From JBFGFX01 sp965232455 (lineage in GTDB: Bacteria > Pseudomonadota > Gammaproteobacteria > Steroidobacterales > Woeseiaceae): 64,000 bases of DNA. Under the pieces are notes generated by a model. It was given only the letters and a program-made list of their open reading frames with translations. It made no database searches and was not told the origin of the DNA. The stretch lies in contig OZ246981.1 of NCBI GenBank assembly GCA_965232455.1, forward strand, positions 3,596,001 through 3,660,000, given 5' to 3'. The translations under genes and the position numbers were made by a program. Below, piece after piece: positions 8,777-16,982 of this stretch; the first letter of the stretch is position 1, and every line of letters starts with the position of its first letter.

Positions 8777-9442
8777 TTATGGTTTTTGCGGCCTGTTCTC
8801 GAGGACGCTGACGTTACTCGCAATCGAGATGCGCACGCCGTCCCCGACAAACGGATGCACCATGTGCTTCACCCAGCTTGGAAACAGCACCATCCTGCCG
8901 GGCTTGTTTTCGATGAAGGTGCGCGCGTCCAGCACCGTATTCTGAATCTGAATGTAGTTGGCCGATTCCCGCGGATCGAGCAACTCCAGCAGTCCGCTGT
9001 ACGGCACGGACTTGTCCGGCTCCCCGGCGGCCACGTAATACACGAGCGAAAACATCGCGTTGGGATGAGAGTGCACGACGTTGTAATCGCCCCTGCGGCA
9101 AACGTTCGCCCAGCTGTCGGTCATCAGCGTAAACGTCCGTTCCCGCCCGTCCTTCAGCACCAGCTCGCCGATGACGTTGAACACCAGCGTCTCGACACGC
9201 TGCTTCAAAGTCGCGATACACGGCTCAGGCCAGGTCATCAGATTACCCGCCGACTGCCAGCCGCCCGCGTTGGAGCGGATTCCGCGGCCCGCGGTATTGG
9301 ACGCTTCTTTGCTCAGTATCAGCTCGCTAAGTTCGGCGTTCAGCGCCTCGCTATCGGGCCACTCGTAGGACACGAACGGCGTGCCGAACAGCATCGACAG
9401 CGAACTTTTGCGGCCGGGCGATGTTTTTTCCGAGGAGTCCAC
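8777..9442 (-). CDS. Putative 2OG-Fe(II) oxygenase (TIGR02466-like)
   Basis: A double-stranded beta-helix oxygenase-like protein. Visible iron-site candidates are HSHPNAMFSLVYYV (His-x-His) and a distal HMVHPF, with an arginine in GVRISIASN placed to bind 2-oxoglutarate. The fold fits the family of about 200 residues often annotated as putative 2OG-Fe(II) oxygenase. Two starts are possible: GTG at 9442, just 14 bp after the upstream gene's stop, giving 221 residues, or ATG at 9394 giving 205. I used the GTG because of the tight spacing, but neither has a good ribosome site. It is likely co-transcribed with the gene at 9457-10056. The substrate is unknown. Confidence 0.7.
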   Translation of the reverse strand: MDSSEKTSPGRKSSLSMLFGTPFVSYEWPDSEALNAELSELILSKEASNTAGRGIRSNAGGWQSAGNLMTWPEPCIATLKQRVETLVFNVIGELVLKDGRERTFTLMTDSWANVCRRGDYNVVHSHPNAMFSLVYYVAAGEPDKSVPYSGLLELLDPRESANYIQIQNTVLDARTFIENKPGRMVLFPSWVKHMVHPFVGDGVRISIASNVSVLENRPQKP

Positions 9443-9456
9443 GCCGGCAACGCCGC

Positions 9457-10056
9457 CTACTTGACGCGCTTGATCCTGGTCATGCGCCCCTCGCCGCCGA
9501 CCCGAAGCTGATAGTCGCCCAGCACGCCGCGCGAAATAACCACGTCGAACGGTTCGTTCTTGGGATACTGGAAACGGCGGGCTTCGAGCTGCCGCCACAC
9601 CTGGCCGTTCGCGAACTGGAAGTGCAGGCGTTTGTAACGGTCCAGTGTGACCTCGTTGACGGTGGCCGTGACGTCTCGCCGGTCGTCGTCCTCGTCATCG
9701 TCCTCCTTGACGTACTCACTCCCGAAGTCGCTGCCCGGCTGCGCGGTCGCCACCGGTTCCGCCGCTGGAGCGGCCTCCGCAGCCGCCTCCGTCATCGCGG
9801 TGTCCGCGGCGGCCTGAGCCGCGGGCGCGGCGGCGGGTACCGGCGCTTCGGCCGCGGCGGGCGGCTGCGGAGCGTCGAGCAAACTCTCGAAACAGGCGAG
9901 CCTGCGCTCGGCGGTGGACATATCGGCGCAGCGCCGCAGATCGTTTTGATCCACGGATTGCGCGTGCAGAGGCGCCGCCGTGAAACCGCTCGCAACCATC
10001 ACGAGGGGAATAAAAAGAGGGGCACGAGGCCCCTCTAATCGTCTTGCATCGGACAT
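9457..10056 (-). CDS. Exported protein with Ala/Pro linker, unknown function
   Basis: A 199-residue product with a signal peptide ending TAAPLHAQ near residue 33. The mature N-terminus carries a short two-cysteine motif, RRCADMSTAERRLACFESL, seen in several unrelated exported proteobacterial proteins, then a long alanine/proline-rich linker (about residues 63-108), an acidic run EDDDEDDDRRD, and a compact C-terminal domain that looks like beta structure (VNEVTLDRYKRLHFQFANGQ). The layout suggests an envelope protein with a flexible tether. It lies just downstream of the TonB receptor (6 bp gap) and may be translated from the same message. Confidence 0.65.
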   Translation of the reverse strand: MSDARRLEGPRAPLFIPLVMVASGFTAAPLHAQSVDQNDLRRCADMSTAERRLACFESLLDAPQPPAAAEAPVPAAAPAAQAAADTAMTEAAAEAAPAAEPVATAQPGSDFGSEYVKEDDDEDDDRRDVTATVNEVTLDRYKRLHFQFANGQVWRQLEARRFQYPKNEPFDVVISRGVLGDYQLRVGGEGRMTRIKRVK

Positions 10057-10062
10057 ATGCCG

Positions 10063-12987
10063 TTAGAAGGTCTGGGTAAAGTTGAAGTATACGACACGTC
10101 CGCGCAAATCGTGACCCGCCCGGTCATCGTATCCGGGGCGATCGACCCAACCGCGGTTGTAGGTACCGTTCGACCGGAAACGCTCGATGACGTTTCCGTT
10201 GTCGTCCCGGCGGGTCAGGGCCGGCGGGTCCTCGTCCGTAACGTTGTTGACGCCAACGGCAAAGGTGGTGTCGCCATCCCCGATCAGCCCCGTCCACACG
10301 TAGGAATACTGGGCGTCGAACGTCGTCCAGGAATCCACGTTGCCGTCGTTGCTCTGGTCGTTCTTGTAGCTGTCGATATAACGCGCCATTACGTTGAACG
10401 TATGGTCACCCAGGAAGTAGGTTCCACCAACATTGGCGCGCAACTCCGGCATCGTTGAGAAACTGTTGCTGAAGTTGCGGCTACCCGCGCCGTCGAAGTC
10501 GACAGAACCGTCACCGTCGGAATCAACGTCGAACTTGTTGACGAACGTTGCATTCAGATTCAGGTTCAGGGAGCCGCTGCCTACGTCCGTGGTGTAGTTC
10601 GCGTTTATGTCAATGCCGTCGGTTTCGACCGCCCCGATGTTGACGAACTGCGTGAGAATTTCGCGAAGCTGGCCGCCGGCGTCCCGGATCACGCGCGGAT
10701 CGTTGGGTATGCCGTCGTCCGCGCAGTCGTTGTTGACAATGGCCTGAGGTCCCTCCGACTGCGCGATCAGGTCCGTGTAGTCGAAGTTCCAGTAGTCGAC
10801 GCTGGCGCTGAACTGATCGAACTGGAACACCACGCCCAGGGCGAAGTTGTCCGACTCCTGCGGCTGAAGATCCGGGGCGCCCTGCACCGTCACGGCGACG
10901 TTGTTGTTGAGATCCGCGTTGACGCACACGGCGCCGTTCGGACCGGGCCCTGGAGACGCCGGATCGTCCAGGAAGGCGGACGAGGTTGCCTCGGAAGTTT
11001 GCCGCACCGTCGGTGCCTGGAACGAAGTACCCCAGGAACCGCGGAACGCCATCCAGTCCGTCGCGTCGAACTCGAACGAGAACTTGGGATCGGTTGTCGA
11101 GACCCCGCCGCCGTAATCTTCGTTGCGCAACGCGAGCTGGATTTCGGCGAAGTCGTTGATCGGCAAAATCACTTCCGCAAAAAATGCGACGACGTCCTGA
11201 CTGCCCTTGACGGTATTGGTCAGGCTTTCCTCGTTCGCCTCACCGGCGCCGCTCAGGGAGTCCGGCACCAGATCGAGTTCAGTGCGGCGGTACTGCGCGC
11301 CCAGCGCGCCGGCGATGGTACCGAAACCGGCATCGAACAGCTCGCCCGCGACTACGAGATCAACCACTTTCTCCTCGGCACGATCCGTGCTGACCGAGCG
11401 CTGATCGAAGCGATCCTGGATGATCGGATCGTTGCCCGCAACGCTGGTGCCGTCTTTCGGAGAGACGAGCGTTGGATTCGAGAGACGAGTGCCGAACGGG
11501 TTCCACTGGCCGTCTCGGATCAGGTCCTGGAACTCGTTGGACCGGTAGTTGTGCGGAGCGTCGCTCGTCAGGATCGACTTGGCCCACATGTACGAGAAGT
11601 CCACGTACCAGTCGTTCGGCAGCTCGATCTCAAACCCGTTCAGGATACGGTTGTACTGAAACTCGCGATGAATCTGCTGGGTCAGGGAGTTGTTGTTGAC
11701 GTCGGCGCCAAGGGGGCGGGCAATTGCCCGCAGCGTAGCCGCCGTGTTGACGTTCGGATCCCAGTTTTCCGGGCCGATGTAAACGAGCGCAAGCGGGTCG
11801 TTCGGGTCTTCGATGTAGAAGTTGAACGGATGATCGCTAGGGATGGTTAGTCCACCGCCGTTTGCGCGTCCCGTGTTGAGCGTCGCGCCGCCGCTGTCAC
11901 GGCTGACGACGTTGTTCGAGAAGCTTGCCTCGGCGTAATACCGAACCGAGTCGTTGAACTCCCAATCGAACTCGGAGAACACCTGGAAACGCTCTTCCGC
12001 CGAAATGACCGACACCTGGTCCACGAAGTGGTATCGGCAGATGTTCTCGGCGCCGGCGGATTCGCCGGTGTCAGCCGGATCGAGAATGACGCCGCCGGCC
12101 GCCTCGCAGTTCGGGTCCGCATTGTTGCCAGCAATGAGAAATTCCGGCGCGGCGTCGTCGCTCATATCGTTCGGATCGAAATCCGGATTGGGGATTCGCA
12201 CGTCGGCGGCCTCGCCCGTCGCCGGATCGATGGTTGCGCGCCGGTAGGTGCCCGGTGAGCCGGTTGACGACAGGAAACGCGATCGTGACAGAACGCCCTG
12301 GCCGATCAGACGATCCCGCATCCAGTCGAATTCGGAACGTTCCCGATGCCCCTGGTCGTAATAGCTGGCGTAAACGTTGAAACCGCCCCTGTCGAACTGC
12401 GTGCCCGCCGCGAGATTGAGATTGTACGAATCGATCTCGGCGTTCGTGTAACCGCCCGAGATCTCGAAGCCCTCGAAGCCCTTGCGGGTAATGATGTTGG
12501 CCACGCCGGCCACCGCCTGCGAGCCGTAGGTCGCGGATGCGCCGTCGGTCAATACCTCGATGCGCTGGATCATCGCGATCGGATACTGGTTGATGTCGAC
12601 AAAGTCCGTGCCTGAATCGTCGGCAACCGGTGCGATACCGGCGCGCTTGCCGTTCAACAGCGTCAGGGTGGAGCCCAGACCCAGATTGCGAATGTTGAAC
12701 TGAGAGACGCCGGCACGATCGTTGGTCTCGTTGTAGAACTGCGAACCGCTGTTGACGGTGAGTTCCCGAAGCACGTCAACCGGCTGGGCCGCACCCGACA
12801 GCTCGATGGTCGCTGCGTCGATGATCTGAATCGGCGCCCTGCCCTCGAACTCGCTACGCCGTATGTGCGAGCCGGTCACGATCACTTCTTCGATCGTTTC
12901 CTCCTGTGAAAGAGTCGGCGGCGCGGTACCCAACGCCGCGGCCACGGCGGCGGCCAAAGCCGTCGCCTTGTATTTATTCTCTAACAT
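10063..12987 (-). CDS. TonB-dependent outer-membrane receptor
   Basis: The start is the ATG at 12987 after GGGGGAG, giving 974 residues with signal peptide MLENKYKATALAAAVAAALG. After TLSQEETIEEVIVTGSH, the usual start of the plug, comes the plug domain (about 40-160, with LTLLNGKRAG, IEVLTDGASATYGSQAVAGV), then a long barrel with acidic calcium-loop-like stretches (DVDSDGDGSVD) and the terminal beta strand ending FNFTQTF, whose final phenylalanine is the outer-membrane assembly signal. It imports a ligand too large for porins, driven by TonB/ExbBD. The RRSEFEGRAPIQII plug start is common in receptors linked to peptides or polysaccharides in marine gammaproteobacteria, but the ligand cannot be read. 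It is divergent from the ArsR gene. Confidence 0.92.
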   Translation of the reverse strand: MLENKYKATALAAAVAAALGTAPPTLSQEETIEEVIVTGSHIRRSEFEGRAPIQIIDAATIELSGAAQPVDVLRELTVNSGSQFYNETNDRAGVSQFNIRNLGLGSTLTLLNGKRAGIAPVADDSGTDFVDINQYPIAMIQRIEVLTDGASATYGSQAVAGVANIITRKGFEGFEISGGYTNAEIDSYNLNLAAGTQFDRGGFNVYASYYDQGHRERSEFDWMRDRLIGQGVLSRSRFLSSTGSPGTYRRATIDPATGEAADVRIPNPDFDPNDMSDDAAPEFLIAGNNADPNCEAAGGVILDPADTGESAGAENICRYHFVDQVSVISAEERFQVFSEFDWEFNDSVRYYAEASFSNNVVSRDSGGATLNTGRANGGGLTIPSDHPFNFYIEDPNDPLALVYIGPENWDPNVNTAATLRAIARPLGADVNNNSLTQQIHREFQYNRILNGFEIELPNDWYVDFSYMWAKSILTSDAPHNYRSNEFQDLIRDGQWNPFGTRLSNPTLVSPKDGTSVAGNDPIIQDRFDQRSVSTDRAEEKVVDLVVAGELFDAGFGTIAGALGAQYRRTELDLVPDSLSGAGEANEESLTNTVKGSQDVVAFFAEVILPINDFAEIQLALRNEDYGGGVSTTDPKFSFEFDATDWMAFRGSWGTSFQAPTVRQTSEATSSAFLDDPASPGPGPNGAVCVNADLNNNVAVTVQGAPDLQPQESDNFALGVVFQFDQFSASVDYWNFDYTDLIAQSEGPQAIVNNDCADDGIPNDPRVIRDAGGQLREILTQFVNIGAVETDGIDINANYTTDVGSGSLNLNLNATFVNKFDVDSDGDGSVDFDGAGSRNFSNSFSTMPELRANVGGTYFLGDHTFNVMARYIDSYKNDQSNDGNVDSWTTFDAQYSYVWTGLIGDGDTTFAVGVNNVTDEDPPALTRRDDNGNVIERFRSNGTYNRGWVDRPGYDDRAGHDLRGRVVYFNFTQTF

Positions 12988-13220
12988 GCGGATTTCTCCC
13001 CCGAAATAGCTAGTAGTAGACGCCAGAGCGCCTGGATTTTGTGGCACCGCAGTGCCTTGCTATACGTTCCCCGGTCTTGCATAACGAATAGGTAGCAATA
13101 CCTATGTCGTTGCGCAAGTCCGAATCTACGCCACTTTTTTGCGAACAGTCAATCCCTTGCAGCGTCTCCTAAATACAACAATGGAATTAGACCACTTATG
13201 GTCGCGTTTTTATTTAATTC

Positions 13221-13255
13221 TTGACTTAATTAAGTAAAAAATTATCATAGGTGCA
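13221..13255 (+). promoter_or_regulatory. Promoter with palindromic operator; probable leaderless start of the ArsR gene
   Basis: A -35 box TTGACT at 13221-13226 and a -10 box TATCAT at 13243-13248 are separated by 16 bp. A perfect 12 bp palindrome, ACTTAATTAAGT at 13224-13235, overlaps the -35 box and is a likely self-binding site for the ArsR-type repressor. Counting seven bases from the -10 box puts the start of transcription at or next to the A of the ATG at 13255, which has no ribosome site, so the message is probably leaderless. Confidence 0.6.
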
Positions 13256-13569
13256 TGGACACCTTTGTCGTTTTGGCCGACCCGACCCGCCGGCGGATCA
13301 TCGAGTCTCTGTGCCGGGGCGAATGCAGCTTCGGTGACATTGCCCAGCGTTTCGACATCAGCCGCCCCGCCGTCTCCCAGCACCTCAAGGTGCTCCGCGA
13401 CGCGGGTGTCGTCGACGTTCGACGAGACGCCCAGCGGCGTATTTATCGCTTGCGCGAGAACGGCTTGCACGAGGTCGCCGACTGGCTCACGACCGTCCGC
13501 GGATTCTGGGCCGGCCGGCTCAACCAACTGGAGCAAGTGCTCCGCGAGGAGGACAAGAACAATGAATGA
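13255..13569 (+). CDS. ArsR-family winged-helix repressor
   Basis: A 104-residue protein that is almost entirely a winged helix: LADPTRRRIIESL at the start, then the recognition region GDIAQRFDISRPAVSQHLKV and a wing with VDVRRDAQRRIYRL. No cysteine cluster for metal sensing is present (the two cysteines at about 20 and 23 lie in the second helix), so it belongs to the non-metal SdpR/YdfF-like branch that is usually paired with an SRPBCC gene. Its stop overlaps the start of that gene by eight bases (ATGAATGA). It probably represses its own promoter through the palindrome over the -35 box, and possibly the divergent TonB receptor. Confidence 0.88.
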   Translation: MDTFVVLADPTRRRIIESLCRGECSFGDIAQRFDISRPAVSQHLKVLRDAGVVDVRRDAQRRIYRLRENGLHEVADWLTTVRGFWAGRLNQLEQVLREEDKNNE

Positions 13570-14116
13570 CCATGGAGAACTGATCGGAGCCGACGCCGTC
13601 CGTTTCATACGGCTTCTTCCCGGACCCATCGAGCGCGTCTGGCGTTATTTGACCGAGGCGGACAAACGCGCCAAATGGCTGGCCGGCGGAGACACCGAGC
13701 TCCGCGTCGGCGGACAGGTTGAACTGCATTTCCACAATGCCGGCCTGTCCAGCCTCCCGGACATCGCGCCGCCCGAAAAATACCGGGACATGCCGGAAAA
13801 AGTGTCGTTCGCCGGCAAGGTGACACGCTGCGATCCGCCCAGGCTGCTGGCGCACACCTGGGTCGGCGGCGACGAAAACGAAGAGGGGGAGTCCGAGGTG
13901 ACCTACGAGCTGGAGGAACGCGGCGGGGACGTTCTGCTGACGCTCACGCACCGGCGCATCACGACGCGCGAGATGATGAGCGGTATCTGCGGCGGCTGGC
14001 ACACTCACCTCGACATCATGATCGACGTCCTGAACGCCCGCGAACCGCAGCCGTTCTGGTCCCGCCACACCGCGCTCGAAGCCGAATACGAAAGCCGGCT
14101 GCCGCAGGCCGGCTGA
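13562..14116 (+). CDS. SRPBCC (AHSA1/START-like) domain protein
   Basis: From the ATG at 13562 the product is 184 residues. The hydrophobic-cavity helix-grip fold is indicated by RLLPGPIERVWRYLTEADKRA at the N-terminus, the central GKVTRCDPPRLLAHTW, and the long C-terminal helix beginning GICGGWHTHLDIMIDVL. SRPBCC proteins bind small hydrophobic ligands, and those paired with ArsR regulators are generally annotated as activator-of-Hsp90-ATPase-like with unknown ligand. Translation is coupled to arsR by overlap, so the two are one operon; a sensor/ligand-binding pair is plausible inference. Confidence 0.85.
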   Translation: MNDHGELIGADAVRFIRLLPGPIERVWRYLTEADKRAKWLAGGDTELRVGGQVELHFHNAGLSSLPDIAPPEKYRDMPEKVSFAGKVTRCDPPRLLAHTWVGGDENEEGESEVTYELEERGGDVLLTLTHRRITTREMMSGICGGWHTHLDIMIDVLNAREPQPFWSRHTALEAEYESRLPQAG

Positions 14117-14232
14117 GCAGCAATTCGCGAGCGGCCCCCGAAACGCCTGGCGCGGCCGGGTGGGCGATGTTATTTTCCTTGGCTCGACGAAAGCGGCTCG
14201 ATGAAAGCCGCACCGACTCAAGAGGACATACC

Positions 14233-14877
14233 ATGCGCCGACTGCTCGCCACCCTGTTCACGGCCGTTATCGCGCTTCCGGTAACACTGCCGGCGACCGT
14301 CAACGCGCAAGAGGAATCGACGGTCTTCATGTTCATTCGCGACGGCTCCCGCGATCTGGATCTCATGCTGAACCGGGAAATCGTCGTCATGAAAAACATG
14401 CTCGAGGACGCGGGCTACGGCGTCGACATCGCAACCGCATCGGGAGAGCCGATGGTTGCCGATACCATTACGATTGCGCCAACGGTAAGCCTGGACGACG
14501 TCGAGATCGCCGGGTACGCCGGCGTCGTGCTTCCCTGCATGGCCCCGGCCCGCGGTTTCGGCGTTCCCGACGAAGTCGACGACATCCTGCGACAGGCCGT
14601 GAAATTGGGCATGCCGATTGCCGCGTCACGCGGCTCGGTCGAAACGCTGGCGCATGCCGGCGGCATTGTCGGCAGGCGTTATGCGTTTGCGAGCGCCGTC
14701 GACCTCGAGAAACGCCCGGAATTCCTCGGTGGAGACTTCCAGGGCATCGGCGTCGTTCGTGACGGCAACATCAGCACGGCCGGTATTTGCCCGCTGGCCT
14801 CGAAGTCGCTCGGAGAACCGGACGGTACGACCGACCTGATGCTGGCATTCATCGAGTCCCTGTCCGAACGCGGCTAG
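14233..14877 (+). CDS. Exported DJ-1/PfpI-like protein without the usual cysteine
   Basis: The ATG at 14233 follows GAGGA and gives 214 residues with signal peptide MRRLLATLFTAVIALPVTLPATVNAQ. The mature part has the DJ-1/PfpI flavodoxin-like fold: VFMFIRDGSRDLDLML, a mid-protein YAGVVLPC and the nucleophile-elbow region LGMPIAASRGSVETLAHAGG. In active members the elbow reads A-I-C-H/A-G with a reactive cysteine; here that position is Ser132, and the only nearby cysteine (Cys102) is in another loop. A cysteine-dependent activity is therefore unlikely, and a binding or scaffolding role is possible. It lies 16 bp before oadG, so it may share its transcript. Confidence 0.75.
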   Translation: MRRLLATLFTAVIALPVTLPATVNAQEESTVFMFIRDGSRDLDLMLNREIVVMKNMLEDAGYGVDIATASGEPMVADTITIAPTVSLDDVEIAGYAGVVLPCMAPARGFGVPDEVDDILRQAVKLGMPIAASRGSVETLAHAGGIVGRRYAFASAVDLEKRPEFLGGDFQGIGVVRDGNISTAGICPLASKSLGEPDGTTDLMLAFIESLSERG

Positions 14878-14892
14878 CCGGATACCGGTTCC

Positions 14893-15105
14893 ATGGAATC
14901 CAGTCTGTTAGCCCAGGGCGCTCAGCTGATGCTGGTCGGCATGGGCACGGTATTCGTATTCCTGACGGCGCTCGTTGCCGCCACCTCCCTGATGTCGTCG
15001 CTGGCGATGAAAAAAGCGCCGGCGACGTACACGGGCAATAGCGAACCCAGCGCAGAGGAGATTGCGGCGATCAGCGCGGCGATTTCACAATATCGACGCA
15101 GGTGA
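14893..15105 (+). CDS. oadG: Oxaloacetate decarboxylase gamma subunit
   Basis: A 70-residue protein with a single membrane helix (GAQLMLVGMGTVFVFLTALV, residues about 9-28) and a short charged tail containing PSAEEIAAISAAISQY. Length, the one N-terminal helix and the AAI-AAI-Y tail match OadG, the small subunit that joins the biotin carboxyltransferase (OadA) to the membrane pump (OadB) and helps assemble the complex. It is first in the order G-A-B. The usual metal-binding histidine cluster at the C-terminus is not obvious, and the tail ends YRRR. Confidence 0.85.
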   Translation: MESSLLAQGAQLMLVGMGTVFVFLTALVAATSLMSSLAMKKAPATYTGNSEPSAEEIAAISAAISQYRRR

Positions 15106-15138
15106 TCCAATCGACCCCCACCCGATAGAGAAACGACT

Positions 15139-16920
15139 ATGACCGACGTCAAACCCCTCGGGATCACCGAGGTGGTCCTTCGCGATGGGCACCAAAGCCT
15201 TTTTGCCACCCGGATGCGTATCGACGACATGCTGCCGGTCGCCGAGAAACTCGATGAGGTTGGCTATTGGTCGCTCGAAACCTGGGGCGGCGCAACCTTC
15301 GACGCCTGCATACGTTATCTCGGCGAAGACCCGTGGGAGCGTATGCGGGAGCTCAAGAAGGCCATGCCGAAAACCCGGCAGCAGATGCTTTTCCGCGGCC
15401 AGAGCATTCTGGGTTATCGCCACTACGCCGACGACGTCGTCGAAAAGTTCGTCGAACGCGCGGCGGCAAACGGCGTAGACGTTTTTCGCATTTTCGACGC
15501 GATGAACGACATGCGTAATCTGGAAACGGCCGTCAAGGCGACGCTCGAGGTCGGCAAACATGCACAGGGAACGATCTCGTACACCGTGAGCCCGGTGCAC
15601 ACGATAGACCTTTGGGTGGACCTCGGCCGGCAGATCGAGGACATGGGCGCCCATTCCATCTGCATCAAGGACATGGCCGGCCTGCTGCGGCCCTACACGG
15701 CGTTCGAGTTGGTCACGCGCCTGAAACAGGCGGTGGACATCCCGCTCCAGCTGCACTGCCACGCGACCACCGGACTGTCCACGGCGACCTGCGTCAAAGC
15801 GGCGGAGGCCGGCATCGATACGGTGGACACGTCGGTGTCCTCGATGAGCATGACCTATGGCCACTCACCGACGGAGTCGCTGGTCGCGATCATGGAGGAT
15901 AGCGATCGGCCGACCGGGCTCGACATCGTTCAAATCGAGGCGATTGCCGCCTACTTCAAGGAAGTCCGCAAGAAGTACGCCCGCTTCGAGGGCAGCCTGA
16001 AAGGCGTCGACTCCCGGATTCTGGTCGCCCAGGTCCCGGGCGGAATGCTGACCAACCTCGAAAACCAGCTTCGCGAACAGAACGCCAGCGACCGGATCGA
16101 CGAAGTACTCGAAGAAATACCGCGCGTCCGGGAAGACCTCGGCATGATCCCCCTGGTCACGCCGACCTCGCAGATCGTCGGCACCCAGGCCGTCATCAAC
16201 GTCCTCTCCGGCAAGCGCTATCAAACGATTACCAAGGAAGCCTCCGGAATATTGAAGGGTGAATACGGCGCCTCGCCGGCGCCGCTGAATGCCGCGCTGC
16301 AAAAGAAAGTGCTCGACGGCGCCGAGGCGATCACCTGCCGGCCCGCGGATTTGCTCGAACCCGAGATCGAGACGCAAACGGCGCAGATCGAGAAGCTCGC
16401 GCTGGAAGGCGGTTACGGCTTCGCCGAGGACAAAATCGACGACGTGCTGACCTACGCGCTGTTTCCGCAGGTCGGCTCGCACTTTCTTCAATTCCGCGGG
16501 GACCCGTCAGCGTTCGAGCCGGCGCCGCAGGCGGACGACGCGCCAGCCGACGTCCCGCCGCCCGCGGCGGCGCCCGCCCCGTCCCCGGGACCGGCCGTCT
16601 ACGACATCCGGGTGAACGGCAAGCCCTTTACGGTCGAGGTGGCCCAATCCGGAGCGCTTGGCCAGGTACAGGCGTTACCGGCGACCGTCGCTCCACCGCC
16701 GGCGACGGGAGAACCGGTGCCGGCCATGCTGGCCGGCAACGTCTTCAAGGTGCTGGTCGCCGCGGGCGATGAAGTTACCGAGGGCCAGGCGCTCGTCGTC
16801 ATCGAGGCCATGAAAATGGAGACGCAGATCAGCGCGCCGCGGGCCGGCGTGATCGCGGACGTCCGCGTCAGCGAGGGCGACGCGGTCGCGGTTGGCGACC
16901 CGCTCGTGTCCTTGTCCTAG
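15139..16920 (+). CDS. oadA: Oxaloacetate decarboxylase alpha subunit, biotin-dependent
   Basis: A 593-residue protein in two parts. The carboxyltransferase TIM barrel (about 1-450) has VVLRDGHQSLFATRMR at the start, the metal/active-site GVDVFRIFDAMNDMRN, the catalytic-lysine region HSICIKDMAGLLRP and the metal-binding LQLHCHATTGLS. After an Ala/Pro linker (PADVPPPAAAPAPSPGPA) comes the biotinyl domain with EAMKME, where Lys at about 559 carries biotin. It transfers the carboxyl group of oxaloacetate to biotin; OadB then releases CO2 and exports Na+. The gene is full length for the family. oadG is 33 bp upstream and oadB 62 bp downstream. The Na+ gradient could feed the SSS symporter encoded near the end of the window. 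Confidence 0.95.
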   Translation: MTDVKPLGITEVVLRDGHQSLFATRMRIDDMLPVAEKLDEVGYWSLETWGGATFDACIRYLGEDPWERMRELKKAMPKTRQQMLFRGQSILGYRHYADDVVEKFVERAAANGVDVFRIFDAMNDMRNLETAVKATLEVGKHAQGTISYTVSPVHTIDLWVDLGRQIEDMGAHSICIKDMAGLLRPYTAFELVTRLKQAVDIPLQLHCHATTGLSTATCVKAAEAGIDTVDTSVSSMSMTYGHSPTESLVAIMEDSDRPTGLDIVQIEAIAAYFKEVRKKYARFEGSLKGVDSRILVAQVPGGMLTNLENQLREQNASDRIDEVLEEIPRVREDLGMIPLVTPTSQIVGTQAVINVLSGKRYQTITKEASGILKGEYGASPAPLNAALQKKVLDGAEAITCRPADLLEPEIETQTAQIEKLALEGGYGFAEDKIDDVLTYALFPQVGSHFLQFRGDPSAFEPAPQADDAPADVPPPAAAPAPSPGPAVYDIRVNGKPFTVEVAQSGALGQVQALPATVAPPPATGEPVPAMLAGNVFKVLVAAGDEVTEGQALVVIEAMKMETQISAPRAGVIADVRVSEGDAVAVGDPLVSLS

Positions 16921-16982
16921 CGCCGGTCTCGAACATGTCCACGTTTATTGATTACGGCGCGGGTGTGAACGGTCCTTAGCCG

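Noticed and set aside
7311..8945. Plus-strand frame of 544 codons opposite the M81 gene
   Set aside because: It is a shadow of the M81 gene in high-GC DNA; no motif, and the opposite strand has a clear family match.
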